From positions 186,001 to 250,000 of the forward strand of contig JAMWFC010000021.1 of assembly GCA_027475525.1 (NCBI GenBank): 64,000 bases of DNA. The letters are read 5' to 3'. The notes under the pieces were generated by a model that was not told where the DNA came from, did no database searches, and worked only from the letters and a program-made list of their open reading frames with translations. Both the position numbers and the translations under genes were made by a program. Within the stretch, counting starts at the first letter, position 1, and each line of letters opens with the position of its first letter. This DNA is from Macrolepiota albuminosa (lineage: Eukaryota; Basidiomycota; Agaricomycetes; Agaricales; Agaricaceae). Of the stretch, positions 11,220 to 23,074 are shown piece after piece.

Positions 11220-12165
11220 GGGACTCTGCTCTAGTTTTCTATATCTCTCTCTCTCTAGCGCCTTGCAACTACGGCTTGGCTTTCGTGCTTAGATCCGCTA
11301 AGCAATCTCATCCTTTTATTATTACGTTCTAGGTGCTAACACTTAGCGCCTCTTAGCGACCCTTTCCCGCACCTCTTAGCGCCTTTCTTAGCGACTTTCC
11401 CACGCTCTTAGCGCTCCCCCTTAGCGACTTTTAGCGCCCTGTAGCCACGTTTTGGAGCCATACGCAAGTGCCTCCAATTACCCACTTTCCTTGCCACCAA
11501 CCTCTTGCCTACCGTGTGTTCTCTGGGACCTGTCCGGGACTCTCTCACACACTTAGCACGCCCAAAGCTATATCGGCTAAGTAGCTGCACTAGTGATAGT
11601 CCACGCAGCGTCCAGCTCGATTTGGGCGTCATCAACGCATCACGCATCACAGCTCTATCCGTGCCAATTGATCGTGCGGTGCCGCTACTCAATAACCCCC
11701 GGAACCCATCCCAGACATCCCGGAACCCCAAGACCCGGCCCCGTAGTACTTATAGCATAGTTCCCTGTTGTATTCGCGAGTCTTGATATTGCATACACTG
11801 TTACTTGCTTTACTTTGGTTATTGCGTGCCCTTTTGCTTGACTGGTACGCCTTGATTGGTACGCTTCGACTGGCACGCCTAAGTATTCGCGTGCTCTAAG
11901 TTTTGGTACGCACTTCGCGACTCTTGATTTACTAACTTGGTCTCGTCTTAGAACCTCCGGTTCACGACTCGACCCCCTCTAACCTCAGTTACCTCCAACC
12001 CAAAACCCCCGGACTCTAGTCCCCTATCCCGGGATTACCCCTGTCCTTGTCTTGAACCCCGGAGTCCTAGCCCCGGAGTTCCAGACATCTGAGTATTCGT
12101 AGATCAAGTCCACATTGTAAGGGCATTGCTTTCCCGGAAAGCCCCTGACTCAGTGGAACCTGACA

Positions 12166-12641
12166 GCATAGAGTGCTTGAACAAATACGGTACCCCTCCC
12201 GCAATCCCACAATGGGATGGATGGCGGGAAATGACCAAAGACAATCATTATTGTCTTATGTTCAAGCATGATGAGGAGAGCCGTCTTCCCAAAAACCCTG
12301 AGGCCAATGGCCTCTACTATCTCATCGGCATGGATTCAAACCAGGTCAGCCTCCTAAAATGCACAGCAGTGCATAACATGCCTGCAGCCAATGTGGACCC
12401 AAGCCAGGTCAATCTCGTACCACACACAGCGGTGCATGGTACACTACCCACCAATGTTTCAGTGATTAACATTGCACTAACTGATTCTATGGTGGTAGAC
12501 ATGCCTGTAGTCGAGGGGCCTATCACCCCACCAAGGACGGAATCAGCACCTCCCCCTCCTGCAATTAACGTTGCACTGGAGGAGGAGTCAATGGTGACTG
12601 AGACGGGCGCAGGTGCAGGAGCATCGTCAGATGGGTCCTAG
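12166..12641 (+). pseudogene. gag-like ORF, 3' piece (element A target)
   Basis: The ORF continues from 5-49 after removal of element A. It encodes an N-terminal motif (ECLNKYGTPP...QWDGW...YLIG) and then a low-complexity region with repeated 'AVH' segments and an acidic tail, ending at TAG before 12642. The same motif order occurs in the minus-strand ORF at 26836-27690. I read it as the C-terminal half of gag of a short-LTR family, because an LTR with an adjacent G-rich tract follows at 13000. No host function is proposed. Confidence 0.6.
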
Positions 12642-12999
12642 ACCCATAATTTGTTGTGTAGGTACCTCCAAGTAATTCACTCGAAACATTTCAGCTGATA
12701 CGCACTCTAGAGTCGTGTGTAGATACAGCGGACCCAGAGGAGGGGTCACTCAAATTTGTTTTTTGATTTTTTATATATATATGTTTTCATACTGCATCTA
12801 CTGCTGGCGCAACGCGCAACTGTCTGATAAGGACTGCTTCCTCTTGTGTTTAGATGACACATGTACATTGCGAATAAATGCTACTGTCTTGCAGCAACGC
12901 AATACACGTTTTATTCATCTATTGCTTGCACTATCATGCATCCTACCTCTTGCTCTAACTCCCTTCCTCAGACCATGTATTCGGTCTCATTGGGGGGTA
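12642..12999. other. 3' non-coding segment with a G-rich tract
   Basis: No gene is visible. The stretch holds a short TA run (near 12770) and ends in a G run (12992-12997) directly before the LTR at 13000, consistent with the 3' untranslated part and polypurine tract of the interrupted element. Confidence 0.45.
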
Positions 13000-13249
13000 T
13001 GTAACGGAGTCACACGTGTTGCTAGCGTCAACAACGCTATAATCATTCAGTAGAGTATTACGTAAGACAACATCTTGTTTTCACTCTAGTACTAGTCAAA
13101 TCCAATACTGCGGTCTGATTTAGCACTGTGTGATACACACAAGATAGTTCTATGTTTTCACTCTAGTACTAGTCAAATCCAATACTGCGGTCTGATTTAG
13201 CACTGTGTGATACACACAAGATAGTTCTAACTAGTAACCCCAGGTTACA
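13000..13249 (+). repeat. Short LTR (TGTAAC...GTTACA), plus orientation
   Basis: The LTR is 250 bp as read, or 173 bp without the 77-bp duplication. It is the reverse complement, at roughly 90% identity by eye, of 15445-15616. It probably is the 3' LTR of the element whose gag tail is at 12166-12641. It abuts the minus-strand gag piece at 13250 directly. Confidence 0.65.
13076..13229 (+). repeat. 77-bp exact tandem duplication (7 of 10)
   Basis: Copies lie at 13076-13152 and 13153-13229 within the short LTR. Confidence 0.9.
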
Positions 13250-15405
13250 ACATGGCAACGGAACCAATTCTGAGCCTCCCCCTCCATAAATTTGTGTAGC
13301 ACAAATATCCTCTCCTGGTCCATGTCATCTCCACCATAGCAGCAGGCTGCCAGGTGGTAGCAAACGTCCATGGCCCAGTCCTCCAACTGGGAGAACCTAT
13401 GTCCTCTCCACCATAGCAGCAGGCTGCCAGGTGGTAGCAAACGTCCATGGCCCAGTCCTCCAACTGGGAGAACCTATGTCCTCTGGCATACGCATGTATG
13501 TGCTTACCATCGGATTTGCAGGGACTTACCCCAGCAGGGAATTTAAACCTGACTCCAAGGAAGTCATCCACCAGACAAGTGAGACGGTCATGCATATGAT
13601 CCATATGGATCCTGACCACCTCATTCATTCCAGGCATAGTTTCATGCAATTCATGAGGTGTGGGCATTGAAAATGCCCAGGGACTATGAAACAGGTGCTC
13701 ATTGGCCACTCTTTCTGGCCATGGGGTAGGCTGTTGCCTCACTTGTTGCTCTGCTGGTAATCCACCAGCCTGCCTGCCACTATCACAACAATTATTATTG
13801 TCTCAATCATTATTTTTGTGATCACAACCTCCACCGTTGTTATTGCGATGAATTGGCTCCCGCCGCTCATAGTGATCACTACTATTATTGCTACCACCTG
13901 GATCTCTGTCCAGTTCAGCAGTTCAAGCTGCAGATTGTTGCCGCATGTCATCGACAGGCGTTACACCCTCACGCCCTTCAAAGGCTACCTCCTGGTCATC
14001 AATCAACAACTCACCATGATCACGCAAGTCCTGGTTGTGTATTCTCTGGTAATTGACGCATTCATTCCAGTTGTCCACTAGGTGGACATGTCGCACTATG
14101 TGTTGTGGTCATGTTTGCTCCTCAAGAATGTGGACTTCGTCCACCTCCTCCTTGATAGTAACTTGCTTTTGAGGTGTCTTAACCTCCTGCACTGCAAGTA
14201 GTGCCTCTGGCTCTGCCAGAGTCATTGTCACAGTCTCTACCTCGGACAATGCCTGCTGAGGCACTCCGCTGACAATGCATTGACAGTTTGCGGTGTTCTG
14301 ATGCCGAACGTAGTCTTGCTAAGACTCATTAGCCTGATGAGGCGCATTGAGCAATTCAATCACATCTACAATTAATGGTGCTCATCGGCACACACTCATC
14401 TCGCATTCCACTGAGTCGGCCGGAGTGGCCATTGAGACTGCTGACCCTTGCGCCGCTTTGCACTTGAGGTATTCCACCACTTCGAGTTTGAAGATACGCA
14501 CAAATAATTTAATATATTCAGTCAAATCTGCACAGAGTACATCATGGCTCCTAGCAGCCAGCAACTGTAAGTGCTTTACTACATAAAGCTGCAGATGCTT
14601 TTACGTCAATTTCTTTGCGACCGATGGATATTGGTCCAACACCAGCTGTAGCTGGATAGATAAGGTCAAATGTGACCTTTTGCTTTCCTTATCATCTGAG
14701 GATTCCAGCTCAGACTTTAAGTCCATAACTCTCCTGAGGCCTTCATGCCTCACCTGCGGCTGTTTGCTGGCTCTTTTGTGCAACTCTGGAATTCCAGGCG
14801 CTGTTGACGCCTTTTCCAACCTCACGGCCTTGTTGTCCTCCCTACTGACTACTATCGCTGGTCCTTGCTTCTGTCCTTGTGTCGTCAACAACGATGGTCC
14901 TGGTTCAGTGGCAGCATCTGCCATATATTCCAAATGTTGTTCAGTAGATGCAGTCCAGAATGGAGTACTATGCGCAAATGTGCTGCCTTTTCAAGTGCTG
15001 AGTAAGGTCCGGTTGACCCTTGGACTGAGCTAATGAGCTTTTGGGCAATACTGGATACATCAATGAAGGCATTTGGCTCACTAGCAGCGACACTCCTGAG
15101 ACCGCAGATCTCTCTCCTAGTTTACTACCAGGTCGTACAATGGACATTATCTGTGATACAAACAGCCCACCAGGCATTCCAAAGCTTGTGCTGACATTGC
15201 GAGGTATCTTTTTGTCCTGCTTTGGCAGAGGTTGGTATGCAGATGCGGATTGTGTCTTCACAGCTTGAAGCACAGGTGGGTCACCTGTGTCTGTAGCTAG
15301 AAGAGGAGGGTCCAGATCAAGAGAGCCAGTCATGGAAGCATGTTTTCGACGTGATGCCAACAGAAAATCAAGAGGGTTTGATGAGAGTTGCCTAGCTGGT
15401 AACAA
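13250..15405 (-). pseudogene. Gag N-terminal half of a short-LTR retroelement (D)
   Basis: Reading on the minus strand from 15405: a Ser/Pro-rich start (MLPARQLSSNPLDFLL), a charged helical segment (about 14930-14600), a predicted helix TEYIKLFVRIFKLEVVEYL (about 14520), then a capsid-like block ending with HKFMEGEAQNWFRCHVV near 13250. Several frames and stops separate the pieces. The helix is similar to one in the E remnant (TDLMVRVLTMELQMYLQQK). No protease, RT or integrase is present. The sequence stops abruptly at the inverted LTR at 13249. Confidence 0.55.
13328..13481 (+). repeat. 77-bp exact tandem duplication (8 of 10)
   Basis: Copies lie at 13328-13404 and 13405-13481 inside the minus-strand capsid-like block. 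It duplicates the 'RFSQLEDWAMD' coding segment out of frame. Confidence 0.9.
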
Positions 15406-15444
15406 GCCTAGAGTCTAAAGCCGATAGCAGAAGATTTAAAAAAA

Positions 15445-15616
15445 TGTAACCTGTGGTTACGGGCTAGAACTATCTTGTGTGTATCACACAGTGCTAAATC
15501 AGACTGCAGTATCAGATTTGACTAGAACTAGAGTGAATACAAGATGTTGCCTTACATAATACTCTAGTGAATGATTATAGCGTCGTTGACGCTAGTAACA
15601 AGTGTGACTCTGTTAC
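15445..15616 (-). repeat. Short LTR, minus orientation (5' LTR of D)
   Basis: This 172-bp LTR lies TG to CA on the minus strand from 15616 to 15445, inverted relative to 13000-13249. It is followed on the minus strand by a T-run and then the D gag start. It interrupts a second gag remnant that resumes at 15617. Confidence 0.65.
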
Positions 15617-17151
15617 ATGACCTAGGGCCATCATCCTGGCCGTTACCAGGGGCATCCTGTTCAGTGGCACCATCTCAATCAAGGAAGTCTCCTTGATCAT
15701 GATCGTTATGCCGCCCTGGGTCTGGAGAAGCTTGATTCTCCTGGCCCTGCATGATGAATTGATGACACATCTCGTCAATGGGCTTTGTGCCCTCAAATAC
15801 AATGCCCTGATCATTGATAAGGGACTGTCCCTTAGTTCTGAGGTTGCCATTGCGCATATGTTGATACGCAACTCTGTCACTCAATGTTTCCGCCATTGGC
15901 ACATGTGGCATCACAGATGCCTTGCTCTCCATCTTGAACGTGGTACTAGCATGTCCATCTGGGCCTGATATTTCCATCCTAGAGTCTTGGTTACGCAAAT
16001 GTGGGGGCTCCTCATGCCACCCTTGTCCTGCTGGAGTATAGAAGGTACTCACCAGCTTTACCTTGGGCACTTTCTGCACCTGTGCTAGTGCTTCTACTAG
16101 CTCAACTCCAACGTCTTGATTATGGCATGCCAAGCATTCCTCGGACATGTGGCTCCAGGGGGTTGACACCCCAGATTGCCTTGCGGCCTTCTGCTGCAAA
16201 TACATCTGCAGTTCCATTGTAAGCACTCTCACCATCAAATCAGTATATTTAGTACTGAATACATTAGGCACTTCATGCTCTTGTCACCTAAGTGCTACTA
16301 TATGTGCTGAAGTATAGCACTTGATTCACGCTTGGGTAGTGTATTTCATCACTTCTGGGTGTAAATCCCAGAACACCTGCAAGCGCACAGTGTACGTGGT
16401 TTTCAACCACTGCTCCTCTGCTCTGGCATTGTTGCTAAATGACTCAACCACCTCCTCCAGGAGCTCTGCACTCTCCGGAACTTTCTCCACAGCTAGTGTG
16501 CATGGAAAATGATTTTCTGCATGGGCTACCTCAGGGTTAACAGCCTCCTCTGTACCTCCTCTATATGGGCTTCCACTATCCTGGTGGGCATTGAGCCCAC
16601 TGCAGTTTGCCTGGCCCTGCTACTCCGGCTTGGAGGAATAGGTCCCCTAGTCCGTACCAACGACTCGGTGTCTACTGAGGCGCCCTGAGCACCTGTCAAC
16701 TGCTGACCTTCATCAGGGGGCCCTTTGGAAGCTAACCGGCTAGACTGTCATAGTCCTTCTGGCAGCTGCATAACAGGGGGAGTTAATCTCCCTGGCATTC
16801 TGTCTCGTGGCCATGGCTGGCCATCATGCTATGAGCTCTCAGCTCTCCAGACCTCGCTTTCATTCCTGGACAGGTTGGTGCTCTGACCTCAGTCTTGAGC
16901 CTTGGGTCTTGACTGACCCACATTGGGCGCTGATGCATCCTGAATGTCTGCTGAGTCTCCCCATATATTGTGGGCATTCCGCCCACCGTTAGTAGAAACT
17001 GCAGGTATAGGGTTACTCATTGATCCCCTGTTTGAAATTTGCATGGTGTGGCTGTGCAAGAAGCTTGAGAAGCTGATAGAGTTCTGTCAACAAACTCAGC
17101 GACTGACATCAAATGCTAGGCAATAGATCTTAGCTGGCGGATTCAAAAAAA
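15617..17151 (-). pseudogene. Gag N-terminal remnant of a related element (E)
   Basis: Minus-strand coding fragments run from about 17140 to 15617. The best piece (16271-15675) holds a predicted helix similar to one in D, followed by a CLACH segment and a charged tail. There are multiple stops. E seems to have been the insertion target of D, and its 5' LTR is probably 17152-17396. No pol domain is seen. Confidence 0.5.
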
Positions 17152-17396
17152 TGTAGTGAAGTTACGGTGTTTGTGAGCTTAGGATCACGCTGCACAGAAT
17201 CAGACCAGTCCAGTCTATTGACTATGTAGTATAATACAAAATTAAGCTGCTTATTAAGCAGCAGGTTGTAGGTATTTATAATTATGTAAATAATATTATA
17301 ATAAATATAATATTATATGCTAAGTATTGAGTAAATAAAGTAAGTAAACGCTATATGGCCAACGCCACATAGCGGACTACGCTACAGAACCTCTTT
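17152..17396 (-). repeat. LTR of the E family
   Basis: The plus strand reads TGTAGTGAAGTTAC...CTACGCTACA (245 bp). It closely resembles 26556-26790, including the block GGCCAACGCCACATAGCGGA and a shared AT-rich run of TATAATAAATATAATA type. No clear TSD is visible, so it belongs to a broken element and is not a clean solo LTR. Confidence 0.65.
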
Positions 17397-17565
17397 ACCG
17401 AAATGACTGGTCATGTTTTTAAATATGATACCTTGAATTTTATTTCTTCAATTCTGTCTTCCAAGAATATCAATGTTATGTCAAGAAAAAGTGTACATTC
17501 ACTGGTTGAGGTTGAGACTGAATTTGTCTACAGCACTATCAAGAAGCTACAAATGAGTATTGAGT

Positions 17566-20387
17566 TCAACTGAGCATGTCCACATCTAAATTATCTTCCT
17601 CCTCCATATACTGATTCGATAGGCCTCCATAATCTCCATAGTTACCCAACGGACCCCAGAACTGACCAGTGTTGCTGCCATATAGTACAGGGTCTGACAG
17701 TGCAGGATTGTCTGGCTGCACACGTCTCGACCCTTCAAATTTAGAGTGCCTGAGAAAGCCATCTACAACATCTTCCACAGTTTTGAGATGGGCTGCTGCA
17801 GCTTTTGGAATTGCAGTTGAGGATGCCTTCTCTTGTGGTGGTGGAGGCATTTTGGAGCTGGTAGTACAGTGAGAAAGACGATCACCAGTTGAAGAGAATG
17901 GGGATATAGTTGTAGCAGTTGCATTCAAAGTTTTTGGAGGAGGTGCTACTGATTTGAGTGAGGCACCAGAAATTGTGGGTCGAGCAGGAGCCTTTGCTGT
18001 AGTAGCAGTAGTGGGATTAGGCTTGGGATACGAGGATGGTACTGCAGCAGAGGCTGTGGATAATGCATTTGTAGCCATGGTAGATTCTGGCAATGCAATG
18101 CCTGAGTGAGGTGACACAGTATGCATTGTATTAGAGGTGGAGGACATCTCAGTGGACTCAATGAGCTTTGGAGAGGTTGAACAAGCGTAGTTGGTGTTTT
18201 TTACCTTTGCTTTGCCTTTTCCCTTGATATTCTTTCCCTTGGCCTTCATGTGAATACAACGACTGCAAGGAGTAGCTCCCACCCCACTCTCCGACTCATC
18301 ATTATCCTGACCCTCTTTGTAATCATTGCCCAAGCCAACAGGGTTTTCACTGGCATCAGGCGGGGAAAGCCAGCAATGCTTGTTAGAGTCAGAGAGGACA
18401 TCACCATCATCTGAGTCCGTAGAAGTAATGGCAATACATTTTTTGGGAAGTGGCTGCTTTGGGAGGGACTCATTGTTGGAGGCAGGAAGTGGGTAAGGAG
18501 CATCATCATCTGTTTCACTCCTAACAGTAGCAACATGTTGAGAAGGCTGCTTGTTGGAGACAGGAGATGGTGGATAGCCTTTCCTCATTTCAGGAGCGTC
18601 ATCTTTGGATTTGGTGCTGACAGTGGCAACATGCTTCAGTTGAGCAGATTGCTTCTTGGATGCAGGAGGCTTTATAACAAGAAGCTCATTGTCAGCATCA
18701 CTGCTGACTATCAGTACAGTTTTGAAGTGAGAGGGCTGCATTTTAATAGGAAGGAGAGGAGGTGAGTTCAAGTTTGGTTCTTCTTCAGCATCAGACTCTA
18801 TCTCGATAACAGGCTTTTGATCCTTTTTGTATTTGACACAAATAGCTGTAGCACTTTTAGAAGCAAACTGACCATACCACATTCTTCCTCTAGCATAGAG
18901 GGCTCACAAACGGACTTCAGGTGCATCATCAGTGGTTGGAACAGCGGTAGTGATAATAGTGATATCCTCCTTCTTGATTTTCTCTGGTTCAGTCTCAACG
19001 ACCTTGAGCTGGCCAGTTTGAAGGGCAGTCAAGAGAACGCGCCTATCCTTATGACCAAGATTCTTGATGCCTTGTTTTCCCTTTCCTTGTTTGCTTGTCT
19101 CATTGAGCATTGCACAGCTTGGAGGCCACCCAGTAATAACATGAGATATGGTGACAAGATAGTTAGGCAGAGTCGCCCAGGGTAGTCAATCACCAGACCA
19201 GCGATGACCTGCCTCCTTAGTGGCCATTTCTAGAAAAATAACATATAAGCAAACCACATCATAAAAATGTAATAGACAGTATGCACTGAGCAACTGAACA
19301 AGGTGTTTTTTACAACTCAAAATAACATTTGAGTAATCCTCCACCACCAGATTATTCTCATCTTGCTCCTCAGCAGGGACAACAGGAGGTTGTTTGAGTT
19401 CAGCTTCAATTATATCAAACGCTTTGTTGAGTTCATTGACAAGCTGTTCTGGGTTTATTTGTTTAATAACCTTGTCAGCAATGGCATTGCTGAGGCAAGT
19501 TTGAGAATAGAAGAATCGAAAGAATAATCAGTAGCTTACTATGCTTCACATTTTGCCAAGCCCAACAATGTATTGTCCTTGACTTTAATGCGGTTGGTAA
19601 TAAACTAGGAGGATAGATTGAGTTGTGACTAGCACAAGGTATTATACAACACATACATTGGACAACCCAGGTGTTGTCAGAATAGCGCTGTAACTCTGGT
19701 CTTCCTGTAGACAGTCACCAACAACAATAATGAAGCTTTGAAATTGATTTTCCAGACCCTCTTGATTCTAAGATGAAAAAGTTAGTATTGAAGAACAACA
19801 AGGGGGAATCTATTGAGGCCATACCAGCTTTTCAATTTTCTGGCAGTGTTTTTGAAAATGTCGTGATTGTTGCTGCTGAGTTTTTTTATAACTGTCAACA
19901 TGGTCTAATTCAAGTGCTGCTTGCAGGAATGCTTCTGTGTTGTTGCCATAAAATTCTTGAAAACTGGGCCAACAATCAGCATCTGTCCTGGGTATCAGAA
20001 AAGCACATGCAGAAAGAAATCAGACTCTGTACCGGTGCCATTGACCAGTCCACACCGCTTAAGCTCATCATCACAATTCTTCTTGAAGTAGGGCTTGTAC
20101 AAATTCCAATCGCTTGTAGTTCTTGATGTCTTCAACTCTGAGTAGAACCACTTTCTAACATGCGATACAGGCTGCTTCACTAAGCAAGCCAGATTGGTAA
20201 AGTTGTTCTCAATATATGCAAAACTTTCCTGACATTGCTTCAAAGTAGCATTAGATGGGCGACCATTGGGAGAGGATTTTTGCTTTGCAGAAAACTGTGA
20301 AAGCAGAGTTTTCAGGACAGAAGACGCATCCTCAGCAAGCTGAGATGATGGTTGTTGAGTGTCAGGAACAGATGGTGAAAGAGACAT
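17566..20387 (-). pseudogene. Multi-exon transposon-associated ORF (Agaricomycete type)
   Basis: Minus-strand exons run from 20387 (MSLSPSVPDTQQPSSQL, with the segment NGRPSNATLKQ) through pieces near 19700 and 19110-18904 to a 438-codon ORF at 18882-17566. That last part is acidic and Ser/Pro-rich, with a CSRC pair and a Lys/Gly block (KGKNIKGKGKAKVK). An exon with 'WPPSCAML...KGKQGIKNLG' precedes it. From memory this order resembles repeated, lineage-specific ORFs in Agaricomycete genomes that often sit near KDZ transposases. I cannot name a function. Stops and uncertain splice sites suggest decay. Confidence 0.45.
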
Positions 20388-23062
20388 GATATCCTAATTT
20401 ATAGCATTCGGATTCACAATGAATGGGTCTGATAGTGTGGTTGAATTGTGCTGAGATTGAGAATGAGGTAGACCAGGTGGCAGGACAATCTCCTGAAACT
20501 TGCCAGCAAGAAAAAAGTCCTCCAGCAAGGAATGAGAAGTGGTCAAGAGCCCTTGTCAAAAGTGATCAAGCACAGCCACAGGCTGGCACTCACAATGATA
20601 TGTATATTGATTCAACTTTTGCCCTCAGAAACTGTGCTTTTCATCTCAAGCATCCGCAAAACATAAGGTGCAGCTCATATGCTGGTAGTCAATGTGTCAC
20701 CAGCACAATAGCTCAACTTGATGCTTCTCAAATGCCTACAAAACAGCGGGCTGTTCCCATCCCAATTTCAAGGGTTGACCATGCCTGTTAGTACCCAGAG
20801 TGTCTGGACAGTGACATTCTCCCTTGAATACCAAGTAATATTTGATGGGAGCAGCATTGAGTGGACAACGAGCTTCTGCAGCATCATGCACACAAGTGAG
20901 CGCAGGCAGCAGTTGAGGTCTTCTGTTGATGGGTACACGTTGACAAGCTTCAGCTTCTTCAGAGTGCAAGTGGATTGGTTCGTGCTCCATCCACGTGTCA
21001 ATGCTGAGACGCATGAGATGCGGTAGTATAAGCCAGTCGAATAGTGGCTTGGGATGAATCAAGGTGGTGAGTACAAGCGTTGCTAACTTGCTGAATGCTC
21101 ATGATTGATTGATTGTCATGCACAGGGAATACTGACTGAAACAAAATACCATCTTCTCAAAGACAAGGTCATACTTTGTGGTGTCTGATGGGCAGTCTCA
21201 CCCCCAGGGGGATTTGGAGTTGCAAACAGACTGCCATCAAGATGGAAGCGGAGGAAACATGTCACCCACATCACAAGGGAGGTCTTCAGCAGACTAATGC
21301 AGTGTTGCACAAAACATGCATTTATTAGTGATTACTATGCTAAGTTCTAGTGAAAGAACAGGTTGCAGCTGCAGTATACAGCACCAAATGAGGGAACACA
21401 TCATACAGACGTGCCCAAGATATGAAGAACACTAACACATACTCAGGAAAGTTGACGAACAACTTGAGCTAGGAAAATTACTAGGCACGAAGGAGGATTT
21501 GGAGGCGATGACAAAGCTTTTGGCAAAGACAGGAGCCTTCTCCAAGACGGGCACAAAACATAAACAGCAATTGAGGCCAGAAGAAGACAACAAAAAAAAT
21601 GACGAAGACGAGGAGAGATGGTGAGAGAGGATGGAGAGAGGCATGGACGGGAACTATGGATTAGTGGAAGGGGAGACAGAGGAGGAAGGGAGTCAAGAAA
21701 AGAAGAGGTAAAAGGAGAAAGCCAGACGTAACAGGACACTTAAGTTGACAAGGCTAGAAGTTGCACACCATGGTCAGTCAAGACAACCTGCATACATGAA
21801 GATAAGGTCAGATACAGGATCCCAAATCTCTTGATCATGGTAATAATATTCAGATATTATATTGTGATATATATTGTGTGAACAAATTTAATATGCATAA
21901 AGCATTAAGGAATGCTGATAGGTATTTTTCTTTCAAGGTTAGTGGTGCAACAAAACTGATAGACGCTGAATAAACACAGCCACAGACTAGCATCACCTAA
22001 TTTTTGAATGTTGTATTGTATACTCATGAGTCACCCAGAGTCCTTAAAATTGACTTATGATACTATTGAAGTGCTATTCAACATCCTGATGAAGTTACAT
22101 TAGAAGTACAATACTGCAACAAAAAGGTAAGACAAAAAAGCAAAAAAGTAAGACAAGATTTGGCAAGTACTTTCTATTTGTACTTAATCTCGAACTACCA
22201 ACTTTTGTTTTTCCATCCTCAAGGATGGGTCATTGCTGCCTCTACCACACAAATGAAGAGAGATGACTTGCTGCAAATGCCAAGAGTCGTAGAAGCTACC
22301 ACAAGTAGGTTACTAGCCTTTCAGGAATATTGGTATTGTAATACATGAACACAGGAACAAGTCAGCGATCAGCATTTGCCACTAGGAAAATTATCAAAAG
22401 CATAAGAAAGAACAGTATGTATATCTAACCATGTCTAAGCTCTACTCTTACATGCAGTAGAATAGGAAATGGGCCAAGGAAAGTAGCTCAAGGTATGTCT
22501 TTATGACACTTTCATTGGCTCACTCATTCATTTCATAATACAGCCCCAATTTGTTCTAGGTAGGCCTTTTTACAATATCAGGTGAGCCCATAGCCTATAA
22601 CTGAGATATAGGAACAATCCAAAGCTTGTATTGTATTGGACCACAAGAGTTGAACAGATTGAAAAGCAGCTGGAGCAAAATGTCAGCAAATTACCATTTG
22701 ACTTTCTCAAATCACTTTACAATGATTATATGACAAGTAACAGCACTAACACCATTGTAAATGCCGTAGTCCACATTGAAAGCCTTCAGAAAAGGATGAA
22801 GACCTACCAGGATGAGATACTGCAGTTGGTGGGGGTAGATGGTAACTGAAGACAAGCAGAGATGGTTTTGAAGAAAGTTTCAGACATTTTAAAGTGCCTG
22901 CAAGAGTTGGCAATGTATACAACCATAGAAGGACAGAATATGGCAGTAGTGCATGAGTCAGGAGAGTTTTTATATCAGACCTTATTAGCTCAGATGCCTA
23001 CTAAAGATGGACGCACTCTGCACCAACAAAAAAGTAGTATAATTTCAATTAATAACAGGTAA
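20388..23062. other. Degenerate repeat-derived interval
   Basis: No gene can be supported. Minus-strand fragments around 20390-21310 (a piece with LLEDFFLAGKFQ at about 20520) may be the upstream exon of the accessory gene that starts at 20387. Two plus-strand helical ORFs (22631-22849 and 22862-23062) are possible exons of a small coiled-coil protein, but there is no start context or family match. An AT-rich stretch around 21840-21910 has no coding sense. Confidence 0.3.
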
Positions 23063-23074
23063 TGCAGATACAAT

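Larger units (their letters stand above)
10496..11634 (+). repeat. Solo LTR of the TGAT...ATCA (element C-type) family
   Basis: It begins TGATGAGCC and ends TTTGGGCGTCATCA, flanked by the 4-bp duplication ACGC (10492-10495 and 11635-11638). The end matches the LTR ends of element C and the remnant ending at 28667. It is 1139 bp long, or about 985 bp without two probable 77-bp assembly duplications. A cluster of seven TTAGCG motifs lies at about 11340-11450. Confidence 0.8.
50..12165 (+). mobile_element. Element A: complete Ty3/gypsy chromovirus
   Basis: The element begins TGTCACGACC and ends CCTGACA, and is flanked by the 5-bp duplication GCATA at 45-49 and 12166-12170. The order is 5' LTR, self-complementary primer site, gag, protease (two domains), RT, RNase H, integrase and chromodomain, an antisense accessory gene, a G-rich polypurine tract, and a 3' LTR. 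A solo LTR of another family is nested in the 3' LTR. Four 77-bp tandem duplications interrupt the coding region and are probably assembly artefacts. Point mutations (TGA at 1280, 1289, 3527 and 6851; TAA at 2649) and an indel in a G run make it non-functional as read. Confidence 0.93.
10302..12165 (+). repeat. 3' LTR of element A, split by a nested LTR
   Basis: The LTR sequence runs 10302-10495 and resumes at 11635-12165, matching the 5' LTR on both sides. The interruption is the solo LTR at 10496-11634. The right TSD GCATA follows at 12166. Confidence 0.92.

Noticed and set aside
13000..15616. DNA transposon with 170-bp terminal inverted repeats
   Set aside because: No TSD is found at the ends, each repeat itself looks like an LTR (TG...CA, G-rich tract or T-run next to it), and the contents are gag-like, not a transposase.
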